DNA of 64,000 nt from Sphingobium sp052327305 (GTDB lineage: Bacteria; Pseudomonadota; Alphaproteobacteria; Sphingomonadales; Sphingomonadaceae): NCBI RefSeq assembly GCF_052327305.1, contig NZ_CP182486.1:2728001-2792000 (forward strand). The letters are read 5' to 3'. This document shows, in pieces, positions 8,692 through 17,386 of the stretch. Positions within the stretch are counted from its first letter, which is position 1; each line of letters starts with the position of its first letter. The position numbers were made by a program, and so were the translations under genes. A model generated the notes under the pieces. That model was not told where the DNA came from, did no database searches, and saw nothing but the letters and a program-made list of their open reading frames with translations.

Positions 8692-8902
8692 TTTGGGCGC
8701 TCAACAATCCTTACGGAAGCGGAATGATGAACAAGAGTTCATTGGGCGTTCGGCGCCGGGCGATCTAAGAGATTGGTGCCGGTCCGGTTCCCCCCTTCTT
8801 TGCCGGACCGGCAGCCTGGAGCGCGGAACGGTCTGAAGACTGATACGCTCAAGGGCGGGCGATGCTTGCCCCTCTCGCCCTGGATGCCTATGCGCGGAGC
8901 CG

Positions 8903-9601
8903 ATGACAGCGCATAAATCCGGCGATCCGACCACGCTCAACCGCCTCTACGGCAGGCAAAGCGGACACAAGCTACGCGTGGGCCAGCAGGAACTGGTCGA
9001 CACGCTCCTCCCGGCGATCAGCGTGCCCGAGGAAGGGCCGGTGACTGCGCAGGCGCTTTTCGGCCAGGATTGCCCGCTGCACTTCGAGATCGGTTTCGGC
9101 GCGGGAGAGCATCTGGCCTATCGGGCCGACTTGTTGCCGGACCACGGCTTCATCGGCTGCGAGCCCTTCCTAAACGGGGTGGTGGGAGCGCTTGGCCATA
9201 TTCGCGATCAGCACCTCACCAATGTGAAGCTGCACATGGGCAATGCGCTGGATGTGTTGGCGCGGGTGCCGGATGGCGCGCTGAGCTTCGTCTATCTGCT
9301 TCACCCCGACCCATGGCCCAAGGCGCGGCATGCCAAGCGGCGCATGATGAACAAGGGGCCGGTGGACCTCATCGCCGCCAAGCTGAAGCCGGGCGGCGAG
9401 TTCCGCTTTGGAACCGATCATCCGGTCTATCTGCGCTGGGCGATGATGGTGATGAAGGACCGCGCGGACTTCGAGTGGCTGGCCGAAACCCCCGAGGACT
9501 TCCTCCGGCGGCCCGGTGGATGGCCGCAAACGCGCTACGAAGCGAAGGCGCGGCGGCAAGGGCACGAGGTCTGGTATTTCCGCTATCGTCGCGCGGACTA
9601 A
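8903..9601 (+). CDS. trmB: tRNA (guanine-N7)-methyltransferase
   Basis: A 232-residue SAM-dependent enzyme that methylates guanosine 46 in the variable loop of tRNAs. The SAM-binding motif I is LHFEIGFGAGEHL near residue 60, the acidic residue of motif II is in GFIGCEPFLNG near 85, and the family-specific segment YLLHPDPWPKARHAKRRMM lies near 132-150. FGTDHPVYLRW near 173 is also characteristic. Length and motif order match complete TrmB proteins. It lies alone on the plus strand, 211 bp after the secreted protein gene and just upstream of the GTA remnant. Confidence 0.95.
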   Translation: MTAHKSGDPTTLNRLYGRQSGHKLRVGQQELVDTLLPAISVPEEGPVTAQALFGQDCPLHFEIGFGAGEHLAYRADLLPDHGFIGCEPFLNGVVGALGHIRDQHLTNVKLHMGNALDVLARVPDGALSFVYLLHPDPWPKARHAKRRMMNKGPVDLIAAKLKPGGEFRFGTDHPVYLRWAMMVMKDRADFEWLAETPEDFLRRPGGWPQTRYEAKARRQGHEVWYFRYRRAD

Positions 9602-9639
9602 GGCGAGTGGGGCCGACAGACGCATCTTCAGCGCAGATT

Positions 9640-9667
9640 ATAACCATACAGGTTATTTCTCTTGACA
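9640..9667 (+). promoter_or_regulatory. Dyad plus -35-like hexamer upstream of small terminase
   Basis: A 6-bp perfect inverted repeat, ATAACC (9640-9645) and GGTTAT (9651-9656) around ATACA, sits six bases upstream of a consensus-like TTGACA at 9662-9667. A matching -10 box 17 bases later is not clear. The arrangement suggests an operator overlapping a promoter for the 9779 gene. The regulator is unknown. Confidence 0.3.
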
Positions 9668-9778
9668 TCGTGACGCTCCTCTGGCAGAGATAGTCCATGG
9701 TCGCAAAATGAGTCGACGCCTCCCCAGAAGGGGTAGCTGACGAAGGCTACGCGATCAGCTCCCGGCAAGAGGTGGTTC

Positions 9779-10300
9779 ATGGCAAGCGGCACGCCGACGC
9801 GTGGCGACGCAGTGCGTCTGCCACGTAAGAAGTGGACGAACGAAAAGAAGGCGCGCTTCCTCGCAGTTCTGGGTGAAGCGCTGAACATAAGCGAGGCGGC
9901 CCGTGCCGTGCAGATGGACCGAACCGGTGCTTATGCTCTGAAAGATCGTGATCCGGCGTTTGCGCAGAGTTGGCGGGCGGCGCTGGACAAAGCCTATGAC
10001 GAAGTGGAGCTGAGGCTGCTCCGCGACAGCCGGGATGGTAGTACTCGAACCGAAACGGTTCATGATGCCCAGAACGGTGCCATAAAACAGACCAAGACGG
10101 TGCACGACTATCCTCACGCCGTGGCGATCCGGCTCTTCCTTTCGCATCAGCAAGAGGTGGCCGAACATCGCGCCGCCATGGCGCAATCGCGCAATGACGA
10201 GGATGTGATTGCCCGTGTCCGCGCCCATATGGACGAGGTGCGTGCGCGGCTGCAAAAACGTGCGGAGGCGGCACGCGCGGCTCAAGCCGATGACGCCTGA
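9779..10300 (+). CDS. Small terminase-like protein of a GTA/prophage remnant
   Basis: A 173-residue protein with an N-terminal helix-turn-helix region (WTNEKKARFLAVLGEALNIS near residues 19-38, then EAARAVQMDRTGAY) and an extended charged C-terminal region, the usual plan of phage small terminase subunits and the first structural gene of RcGTA-like clusters. The small subunit recognises DNA and activates the large subunit for packaging. The stop at 10298-10300 overlaps the likely start of the large terminase (ATG at 10290). The gene itself is intact, but its partner is broken, so packaging function is not expected. Confidence 0.6.
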   Translation: MASGTPTRGDAVRLPRKKWTNEKKARFLAVLGEALNISEAARAVQMDRTGAYALKDRDPAFAQSWRAALDKAYDEVELRLLRDSRDGSTRTETVHDAQNGAIKQTKTVHDYPHAVAIRLFLSHQQEVAEHRAAMAQSRNDEDVIARVRAHMDEVRARLQKRAEAARAAQADDA

Positions 10301-11622
10301 ACCGGGGGAATGCTGCGAGAGCCTCTCGGACTATGAGCGGATCGCCGCGATGCCGCCCTCGGAACGTGACGCCCTCCTGACGACGCTGGGTGAAGAGGGC
10401 TGTGCCTAGCTCGAACGAGACTGGCGCTGCCGCGCACGGCCGGAGCAGTTGCCGCCCGATGGAGACTGGCGGCTCTGGCTGGTGATGGCCGGGCGCGGGT
10501 TCGGCAAGACGCGCATGGGTGCGGAGTGGGTGCGGGCGGTCACGGAACGGGACGGATCGGCAGTGATCGCGCTGGTGGGCGCGAGCCTGCATGACGCGCG
10601 TGCGGTGATGGTGGAGGGTGAAAGCGGCTTACTGGCCATCACGCCGGGCGGAAAGCGGCCGATCTGGCAGCCGAGCCTGCGCCAGCTGATATGGCCCGGT
10701 GGGGCAAAGGCAATCATCTATGGGGCCGTCGAGCCGGAAACGCTGCGTGGCCCGCAGCACAGCCATGCCTGGGCTGACGAAATCGGTCGTTGGCCAAATG
10801 GTGTGGCCACATGGGACAATCTGATGATGGGATTGCGGCTTGGCGTCATGCCGCGCGCCATGGCGACGACCACTCCGCGCGCCGTCCCGCTGGTGAAGCG
10901 GCTGATCGAGCAGGATGGCGTCGTCATCACCCGAGGCCGCACGGTCGACAATGCCGGCGCACTGCCCCCGGATTTCCTGGAGGCGATGACCAGCGACTAT
11001 GCGGGCACGCGGATCGGTCGGCAGGAACTGGACGGCGAATTGCTGCTCGACCATGACGGCGCACTGTGGACGCGCGACATGATCGAGGCGCCCGCACCGA
11101 TAAGGCGCCTTATCCGCTGGTACGGGTCGTGGTCGGGGTCGATCCTTCGGCGAGTGCGCGCGGTGACGCCTGCGGTATTGTGGCAGTGGGTCTGGACCGC
11201 GACGCCAACGCCTTCGTGCTGGAGGATGCAACTGCGGAGCGGGCACGTCCCGAGCAATGGGCGCGGACAGTGGAGGCTGTCGCCGCGCGATGGGCGGCGG
11301 ACAGGATCATCGCGGAAGCGAACAATGGCGGGGAAATGGTGCGCTCCGTCCTCAAGGCGGCGGGCGGGCATCTTCGGTTCGGCTTGTCCATGCGAGCCGG
11401 GGTAAGACTGCGCGGGCCGAGCCGGTGGCCGCGCTCTATGAACGGGGACGAGTGCGACATGCGGGCGCTTTTCCTGCGCTGGAAGATCAATTGTGCGGGC
11501 TTCTGCAGGCGGGTGGCTATGAAGGGCCGGGGCGTTCGCCTGACAGAGCAGATGCGCTGGTGTGGGCCGTGACCGAACTGCTCCTCAGCGGCGGGGCGAC
11601 TGCCCGACTCAGGAGTCTGTAG
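10290..11622 (+). pseudogene. Broken large terminase (DNA-packaging ATPase) of a GTA/prophage
   Basis: Reading through frames reconstructs one large terminase of about 440 residues. An in-frame TAG at 10407-10409 interrupts it between EEGCA and LERDWRCRARPEQLPP. The Walker A region MAGRGFGKTRMGAEWV follows at about 10485-10530, and HAWADEIGRW near 10770 is the Walker B region. Near 11120 the frame shifts from RRLIR to LVRVVVGVDPSAS, the start of the RNase H-like nuclease domain, which includes RIIAEANNGGEMV. Near 11370 it shifts again to VRLVHASRGKTARAEPVAALYERGR and ends at PDRADALVWAVTELLL before the stop at 11622. One stop plus two frame breaks make a functional enzyme very unlikely. Confidence 0.85.
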
Positions 11623-11797
11623 GGCGCTGCGCCGATGACGTATCGATAAGAACCGGAAGTGTAATGAATGGCGCCGAACGATCTTCCTGCCGGATCAATA
11701 TGATGACGTGCCCACCGCCGGAGCCGGAAATTAAAGCTTGCGCGGGGCGCGGTATGAGCAGAGCGTCCGCGGATCCCAGGTTGCTATTGGAGCGGCT

Positions 11798-12505
11798 GTG
11801 GAACTGACCCTGAGCCGAATTGCGGAAGCGCATTCCCTGCCAGCTCTCTGGCGGGCGATGACGCGTTTTTTCGCGCGGCACGGCTTTGGGGCGACAAGCT
11901 ATTATCTCATGCGGCAGGGATCGAGCCAGGTGGCGACGCTCCCCATCCAGCATGGCTATGAGCGATCTGCGGTGGATGCCTATATCTCGAGCGATTTTCA
12001 GCGGCTCGACATTGTCCCGCGCATCGCCATCGCGAATGGAGAACCGGTGCTATGGAGCGAAATCTGGACGCATAGCGAGACGACGCCCGAGGAGCGGGAG
12101 TTTCATGCGGCTATGGTCGTCGCGGGTTTTCAGGACGGCATTGCGCTCCCGGTGTATGGGCCGAACCTGCGCAATGCCTGCATCGGCATCAGCCATATGT
12201 CCGGCAAGGTCGACCTCAGCCGATCGAACCTGTCGCTGTTGCAGTTCGTCGCGCAAGCCGCGCATCTGCGGACGTGCGCGATGTTCTCCGACGAACTTTC
12301 CGCCGACCGCCAGCTGTCCAGCCGGGAGAAGGAAATTCTGGACTGGGTGGCGCGTGGCAAGAGCAACAGCGTCATCGCGGAGATCCTCGATATCTCGCCG
12401 GGCACGGTGGATACATATATGCGGCGGATCTACGTGAAGCTCGACGTTTCCGACCGCACCTCGGCTGCTGTAAAAGGCGTCGGCATGGGACTCATCGCTG
12501 CTTAG
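11798..12505 (+). CDS. LuxR-family regulator with autoinducer-binding-like domain
   Basis: A 235-residue transcriptional regulator. The N-terminal part (about residues 10-150) has the autoinducer-binding layout: Tyr and Asp in AYISSDFQRLD and Trp in NGEPVLWSEIW are where acyl-homoserine lactone receptors have conserved residues, but the proline that normally follows the Asp is Phe here. The C-terminal LuxR helix-turn-helix spans about 175-235 (LSSREKEILDWVARGKSNSV, then ISPGTVDTYMRRI). I chose the GTG at 11798, which has GGAG five bases upstream; a TTG at 11738 is an alternative. No luxI is nearby, so it would be a LuxR solo. It sits between terminase and portal genes, where RcGTA-like clusters have nothing. 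Confidence 0.8.
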   Translation: MELTLSRIAEAHSLPALWRAMTRFFARHGFGATSYYLMRQGSSQVATLPIQHGYERSAVDAYISSDFQRLDIVPRIAIANGEPVLWSEIWTHSETTPEEREFHAAMVVAGFQDGIALPVYGPNLRNACIGISHMSGKVDLSRSNLSLLQFVAQAAHLRTCAMFSDELSADRQLSSREKEILDWVARGKSNSVIAEILDISPGTVDTYMRRIYVKLDVSDRTSAAVKGVGMGLIAA

Positions 12506-12507
12506 TG

Positions 12508-12567
12508 CGATTCAGGTGATGATGGCCTGCAAACGGCACCATTTTCGACTCATCCTGACCTGAATCG
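12508..12567. repeat. 10-bp perfect inverted repeat after the LuxR gene
   Basis: CGATTCAGGT at 12508-12517 is repeated inverted as ACCTGAATCG at 12558-12567, separated by 40 bases. It begins three bases after the LuxR stop codon and lies upstream of the portal gene. Each arm contains a GANTC site, the target of the CcrM methylase in many alphaproteobacteria. It could be an operator, a long-loop hairpin or the edge of an inserted segment. Confidence 0.5.
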
Positions 12568-12642
12568 TAATCGGCTTTGGGCAGTGTGTGATTGCCCGCC
12601 GTTCATCGACATTCACATGATCCAAATAAGGAGACCGTCCCC

Positions 12643-13800
12643 ATGAAATGGTTCGGACGCAAGGGCGCCGGCGCTGCCGGTCGCCCGCCGCTAAGCTGTG
12701 CGTGGAGCAGCTGGGCCGGCGGAGGTCTGGGCGCGAGTCTGGGTGACTGGCCGCAAGACTATGCCACCCAGATGCGGGCCGCGGTTCTCGCCAATCCGGT
12801 GGGACACCGGTGCCTGCGGCTTATCTGCGAAGGGGCGGGTGCCAGCACGATCCTCGCCACCGCCGACCAGGCAGAAGACAGCACAGCGGCTGTCGCGCTG
12901 GTGCGGGAGCGTTCCGCAGGGCAGAGCCTTATCGAGACGCTCGCGAGCCACCTGCTCCTCCACGGCAACGGCTATGCCCAGATCGGCCACGGCGCAGATG
13001 GGCGACCGGCTCAGCTTTATGCGCTGCGGCCCGAGCGCGTCACGATCGATGCCGATGCGCATGGATGGCCGGTCGCATATAGTTATCGGGCAGGGGAGGG
13101 CGCGACGCGTTATCCGGGAGAAGACGGCGCCGGACGCACCGCGATCATTCATGTGAAGGCGCTCAATCCGGCCGACGACCATTATGGTCTCGGTTGCCTC
13201 GGTGCGGCATCGGGCGCCGTTGCGATCCACAACGCGGCGACACGCTGGAACAAGGCGCTGCTCGACAATGCCGCGCGACCGTCTGGCGCGCTGGTGCACG
13301 AGAGCGGTGATGGCGGGGCGCTCTCAGCCGAGCAATTTGACCGTCTGAAGGCAGAGCTGGAAGGCGCGTTTCAGGGGGCGGGCAATGCAGGTCGGCCGAT
13401 GCTGCTGGAAGGCGGGCTCAGTTGGCAGGCGCTGAGCCTTTCCCCGGCGGACATGGACTTCGTGGGGCTGAAGGCCGCCGCCGCGCGCGACATCGCGCTC
13501 GCCTTCGGCGTGCCGCCGGTGCTGGTCGGGCTGCCCGGAGACAGTACCTACGCCAATTATCGCGAGGCGAACCGCGCGCTCTGGCGGCAGACCATCCTGC
13601 CGATCACCGAAACAATCCTTGGTGCGCTGTCGCAGGGCCTCAAAGACTGGTTCCCCAGCCTCACGCTGACGATCGACATGAACCGAGTCTCCGCTCTCGC
13701 CGAGGAACGGACGGCGCTGTGGCAGCAAGTAGCGGCAGTGGACTTCCTCTCGGCGGATGAAAAACGAGCGATGCTCGGTATCGAAGGAGCCATGCCATGA
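12643..13800 (+). CDS. HK97-family phage portal protein of a GTA/prophage remnant
   Basis: A 385-residue portal protein, which in phages and gene transfer agents forms the DNA entry ring at one capsid vertex. Typical segments are NPVGHRCLRLICEGAG near residue 50, LLLHGNGYAQI near 108, YALRPERVTID near 127, and DIALAFGVPPVLVGLPGDSTYANYREANRALW near 285-317. Length is normal and no frame break is seen. The ATG at 12643 has AAGGAG at 12628-12633. Its stop overlaps the next start (ATGA at 13797), as in intact clusters. Its usual partners, prohead protease and major capsid protein, are missing here, so it is probably an idle relic that has not yet decayed. Confidence 0.88.
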   Translation: MKWFGRKGAGAAGRPPLSCAWSSWAGGGLGASLGDWPQDYATQMRAAVLANPVGHRCLRLICEGAGASTILATADQAEDSTAAVALVRERSAGQSLIETLASHLLLHGNGYAQIGHGADGRPAQLYALRPERVTIDADAHGWPVAYSYRAGEGATRYPGEDGAGRTAIIHVKALNPADDHYGLGCLGAASGAVAIHNAATRWNKALLDNAARPSGALVHESGDGGALSAEQFDRLKAELEGAFQGAGNAGRPMLLEGGLSWQALSLSPADMDFVGLKAAAARDIALAFGVPPVLVGLPGDSTYANYREANRALWRQTILPITETILGALSQGLKDWFPSLTLTIDMNRVSALAEERTALWQQVAAVDFLSADEKRAMLGIEGAMP

Positions 13801-15656
13801 GCGAGATGCTGGCGATGCTGGTCGCGCAGAGCGAAAGCGCAGGCGGCGATCTGGTGATGATACGCGCGCTGATCGAGGAAGCAAGCGAAGCCGGTGCGGC
13901 GCGGGCGCTCGAGCGCGTGGGCCTTTCCGACCGGAAGGCAGGGCAGGACATCGACGAGCTGCGCGATCTGCTGCGCGGCTGGCGGGACGCCAAGAAGGCG
14001 GCGCGGGTCGCGGCGCTGGGCTGGCTTGTGCGGCTGGGCATCGCGCTGCTGCTGCTCGGCCTCGCGGACATCGCCGCGTCCGCCATTGGAGCGCCGGTGA
14101 CGATGGAGGCGAGCCAGCCCCTGCGGAGAATTCAGGGCTTCGCCTGTGACGGGCAGGATGTGCGCAGGGCGCTGAGACCGCTCCTGGAGGCCTTCGATCT
14201 GCGTTACCGCGAAATCTCCGGGAGCGAATTGACGCTGGTGCGGGGGGGCGGGCAGCGTGATTTCATCGCCTCAGGGGATCAGATAGCCCGTGGGGACGAC
14301 GAGCCCGTTCATCCGTTCCAGCTTTCCCGGCGCGCTCTGGAAGACGTGCCGGCGCGGGTCGCCCAGCGCTATTATGACCCTGCGCGTGACTATCAGGCGG
14401 GTATCCAATCTGTGGAACGACCGGGCGCCGGGCGCGCTGCCCTGACGGTCGATCTCCCCGCCACGCTGGACGCCGGGACGGCGCGAGCGCTTGCCGACGA
14501 CCGCATGCGCGCTGCGCTGCGGGGGCGGCTGGGTCTCACCGTGCCGCTCGGCTGGAGCGCGCTGGATCTGCGCATCGGAGACTGCGTCGGCGTGGAGGAC
14601 GCGCCGGGCCTGTGGCGGATCGAGCGGATCGAGTGGAGCGGCATGGTTGTGCGGCTGAGCCTCTCGCCGGCCTCGACCGGAACGCCGCTCGGTGAAGGAA
14701 CGGGCGCTCCCGGTGTCGCCGTATCCAGCCCGGATCGCGAAATCGGCATCACCAGTCTTGCCCTTGTGGAACTGCCAGCTGATCCAGATGGCGCAGGCGA
14801 CAGACCAGCAGTGTTCGCCGCAGCCACGGGAGCGGGGAAGGGCTGGCGAGGGGCTGCGCTATATCGCATGGATGGGGACAATGCGCGGCCGATCGGTGCG
14901 GCATCGCAGCGCGCTGTCATTGGCACAGCGCTGGATGCATTGCCTTCGGGAAGCGCGACCACGTTCGACACGATCTCCACCCTCGTCGTCTCTCTGGCGC
15001 GGCCGGGCGACATACTGAGGAGTGTGAGCGAGGCGGCTCTGCGCGCCGGCGAAAATCTGTGCATGATCGGGCAGGAACTCCTGCAGTTCGGTTCCGCCGA
15101 GCCACTCGGCGTGGGGAAATTTCGCATTTCGCGGCTGGCGCGGGGCCTTCAAGGCACTGAATGGTCCATCAGTAGCCACGGCGCGGACGAACCGTTCGTT
15201 CTGGTCGATACGTCTCGTTTTGTCCGTGTCGATCTCTCCGGTAGTGCGCGCGGCCATCCTCTCGACCTTCGCGCAGTCGGTGTGGGCGACATGGTTCCCG
15301 CGACAGCCCCACTGATGGTGTCCGGCGCTGCGATGACCGCTCCCGCGCCTGTACATGGCACGCTGCGCGAACTTTCAAACGGCGGACTGGAAATCGGCTG
15401 GGTGAGGCGAAGCCGGGCCGGCTGGCGCTGGCTCGATGGCGCCGATGTGCCGCTGGGAGAGGAGACGGAGGCCTATCGGATCGTGATAGAGGCTGGCGCT
15501 CTTACCCTCCGCACCGCGACTGTGTCCGGCCCGATGTGGACCTATTCTGCGGCGGAGCGGAGCGCCGACCTTGCGCTGGGTCTTCCGACGCCGGTGGCTC
15601 GCGTCACGCAGATCGGCACCTGGGGCGAAGGCCGCCCGCTCATCATCCCCCTCTGA
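13797..15656 (+). CDS. In-frame fusion: DUF6127 protein joined to C-terminal part of a GTA tail-tip protein
   Basis: A 619-residue open frame with two unrelated parts. Residues 1 to about 98 match the small DUF6127-type protein that follows the portal gene in sphingomonad GTA clusters: IRALIEEASEAGAARALERVGL, then DIDELRDLLRGWRDAKKAAR and one membrane helix. From about residue 105 (LRRIQGFACDGQDVRRALRPL) the sequence is the C-terminal portion of the long baseplate/tail-tip protein of RcGTA-like particles, including YYDPARDYQAGIQSVER near 197 and RIGDCVGVEDAPGLWRIERI near 262. All genes that normally lie between are missing, so the fusion marks a deletion junction near 14085-14120. Whether the fusion is made or functional is unknown. 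Confidence 0.75.
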   Translation: MSEMLAMLVAQSESAGGDLVMIRALIEEASEAGAARALERVGLSDRKAGQDIDELRDLLRGWRDAKKAARVAALGWLVRLGIALLLLGLADIAASAIGAPVTMEASQPLRRIQGFACDGQDVRRALRPLLEAFDLRYREISGSELTLVRGGGQRDFIASGDQIARGDDEPVHPFQLSRRALEDVPARVAQRYYDPARDYQAGIQSVERPGAGRAALTVDLPATLDAGTARALADDRMRAALRGRLGLTVPLGWSALDLRIGDCVGVEDAPGLWRIERIEWSGMVVRLSLSPASTGTPLGEGTGAPGVAVSSPDREIGITSLALVELPADPDGAGDRPAVFAAATGAGKGWRGAALYRMDGDNARPIGAASQRAVIGTALDALPSGSATTFDTISTLVVSLARPGDILRSVSEAALRAGENLCMIGQELLQFGSAEPLGVGKFRISRLARGLQGTEWSISSHGADEPFVLVDTSRFVRVDLSGSARGHPLDLRAVGVGDMVPATAPLMVSGAAMTAPAPVHGTLRELSNGGLEIGWVRRSRAGWRWLDGADVPLGEETEAYRIVIEAGALTLRTATVSGPMWTYSAAERSADLALGLPTPVARVTQIGTWGEGRPLIIPL

Positions 15657-15673
15657 CTCTCAGGATTTTTGCC

Positions 15674-16174
15674 ATGGCTGAAGATGTGACCGATCGCCTG
15701 CAACTGCCGCTTCTTTTCGCCGGTCAGGCGCTCAAGGAGATGTTTCACAATCAAGCGCTCGCCACGCTCGACATGCTGGTGCAGCCTGTCGTCGAGAGTG
15801 CCGAACCGTCCAACCCGCCCGCGACGCCAGAACCCGGCTCGTCGTGGATCGTGGCTGCCTCTCCCCACGGAGACTGGGCAGGTCATGCTGGGGAGGTCGC
15901 TCTTTGGAGCAATGGCGGCTGGCTCTTCGCGCGTCCGCAAGCCGGATGGCGTTTTCATGTGTTGGACCGGGGCGATGACTCCATCTTCGACGGTACGACG
16001 TGGACCCGAGATCGCGTGCGCGCTGACGGCTTGTATGTGGACGGCCAGCGCGTGGTGGGGCAGCGGCAGGGAAGTATCTCCAACGCTACCGGAGGCCCCA
16101 CCGTGGATGCGCAGGCACGCTCCGCGATTGCCAACATTCTTTCTGCAATGCGTGCGCATGGTCTCATAGCGTGA
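15674..16174 (+). CDS. DUF2793 protein, last gene of the GTA/prophage remnant
   Basis: A 166-residue protein matching the DUF2793 layout: N-terminal LQLPLLFAGQALKEMFHNQAL, then SSWIVAASPHGDWAGHAGEVALW near residue 60 and WLFARPQAGWRFHVLDRG near 85. DUF2793 proteins commonly close sphingomonad and rhodobacterial GTA or phage tail clusters and probably decorate the particle or bind the host surface. The ATG at 15674 lies 18 bases after the fusion gene's stop. It is intact, but no assembled tail can be expected without the missing genes. Confidence 0.75.
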   Translation: MAEDVTDRLQLPLLFAGQALKEMFHNQALATLDMLVQPVVESAEPSNPPATPEPGSSWIVAASPHGDWAGHAGEVALWSNGGWLFARPQAGWRFHVLDRGDDSIFDGTTWTRDRVRADGLYVDGQRVVGQRQGSISNATGGPTVDAQARSAIANILSAMRAHGLIA

Positions 16175-16232
16175 CCAAAATAATCGCGACATTTGTGCAA
16201 CAGTCCCACTTTTCGGCGCTTGTGGACGCTTG

Positions 16233-16249
16233 CCACGAAACTTTCGTGG
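16233..16249 (+). promoter_or_regulatory. Hairpin in the ompA upstream region
   Basis: CCACGA (16233-16238) and TCGTGG (16244-16249) form a perfect stem around AACTT. It lies between the end of the GTA remnant and the OmpA gene. It has no T-run and could stabilise the ompA leader or mark an operator. Confidence 0.3.
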
Positions 16250-16301
16250 GCTTAGAGCGTAGTGGCAGTCTCTTGCGACCTATATTTGAAAGGGGAAGAT
16301 T

Positions 16302-17357
16302 ATGCGGAAGCTTGGCCTGGCCATAGCGCTCGCTTCCACCGCGATGGCGTCCCCCGCCCTCGCGCGTGATGACTCGTTCTACGTTGGTGCGGGTATCGGC
16401 GGCATGATTGTCGAAGATACCGATGTCACTTATGCGAACGGTATTACGTCCACCGTGGATCACAAGACGGGCTATGATGCCGAAGGCACCATTGGCTACG
16501 ACTTCGGCGGTTTCCGTCTCGAGACCGAATATTCCCACAAGAAGTCGGACAATAAGGGCACGCTCTACAGCAATCGCGCTGCAAGCCTGCCCGGCGGCAT
16601 GGCCCGCGTCGACAGCTTCATGCTGAACGGCTTGCTCGACTTCGGTCCCGATGACGGCCTGCAGGGCTTCGTCGGTGGCGGTGTCGGTATCGCCCGCACG
16701 AAGATCTCCGGTCCTGACGTGCGCGATTCCGACAGTGGTTTCGCATGGCAGGCGATTGCGGGCGTTCGCGCTCCGCTCTCGCAGAATGTGGACATCTCGC
16801 TGAAGTATCGCTTCTTCACGCATGACAACATTGATCTGGTCAGCACCAGCAATGTTGGCCTGTCGGAGCGCTTCCGCAGCCACAGCCTGCTGCTGGGTCT
16901 GGCTTATAACTTCGGTTCGCCGACGCCTCCGCCGCCCCCGCCGCCTCCGCCGCCGCCCCCTCCGCCGCCTCCGCCCCCGCCGCCTCCGCCGCCTCCGGCT
17001 GCGCAGTGCACGCCTGGGCCGTACATCGTGTTCTTCGAGTGGGATAAGTCGGACATCACGCCCGACGCCGCTGCGATCCTCGATAACGCGGTTTCGGCTT
17101 ATGCGGATTGCGGTAACGCGCAGGTCATGCTTGCCGGTCACGCCGATAAGTCGGGTTCGCCGAAGTACAACGTCGGCCTGTCCGAGCGTCGTAACTCGTC
17201 GGTCCGCGCTTACCTCACGTCGAAGGGTATCCCCGATGGTGTCATCACCAGCGAGGCCTTCGGTGAGAGCCGTCCGCGCGTCGAGACCGCCGACGGTGTT
17301 CGCGAACTGCAGAACCGTCGCGTGGAAATCACTTACGGTCCTGGCTCCGGCCAGTAA
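16302..17357 (+). CDS. OmpA-family outer membrane protein with polyproline linker
   Basis: A 351-residue outer membrane protein. A signal peptide (residues 1-21, cleaved after ALA) is followed by an eight-stranded beta-barrel of about 185 residues ending in LLLGLAYNF. A run of about 24 consecutive prolines (16927-16998) then links to the OmpA C-terminal peptidoglycan-binding domain, with VFFEWDKSDITPDA near 245, the diaminopimelate-binding Asp in LAGHADKSG and Arg in VGLSERRNSSVRAYL. It anchors the outer membrane to the cell wall. The start has a GGGGAAG ribosome binding site. A strong terminator follows. The proline run should require elongation factor P for efficient translation. Confidence 0.93.
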   Translation: MRKLGLAIALASTAMASPALARDDSFYVGAGIGGMIVEDTDVTYANGITSTVDHKTGYDAEGTIGYDFGGFRLETEYSHKKSDNKGTLYSNRAASLPGGMARVDSFMLNGLLDFGPDDGLQGFVGGGVGIARTKISGPDVRDSDSGFAWQAIAGVRAPLSQNVDISLKYRFFTHDNIDLVSTSNVGLSERFRSHSLLLGLAYNFGSPTPPPPPPPPPPPPPPPPPPPPPPPPAAQCTPGPYIVFFEWDKSDITPDAAAILDNAVSAYADCGNAQVMLAGHADKSGSPKYNVGLSERRNSSVRAYLTSKGIPDGVITSEAFGESRPRVETADGVRELQNRRVEITYGPGSGQ

Positions 17358-17386
17358 TCGTCGGGATATCCGAACGGAAAAGGGAA

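Noticed and set aside
16921..17001. CCG/CCT-rich run considered as a tandem DNA repeat or CRISPR-like array
   Set aside because: It is coding polyproline with mixed codons and no spacers.
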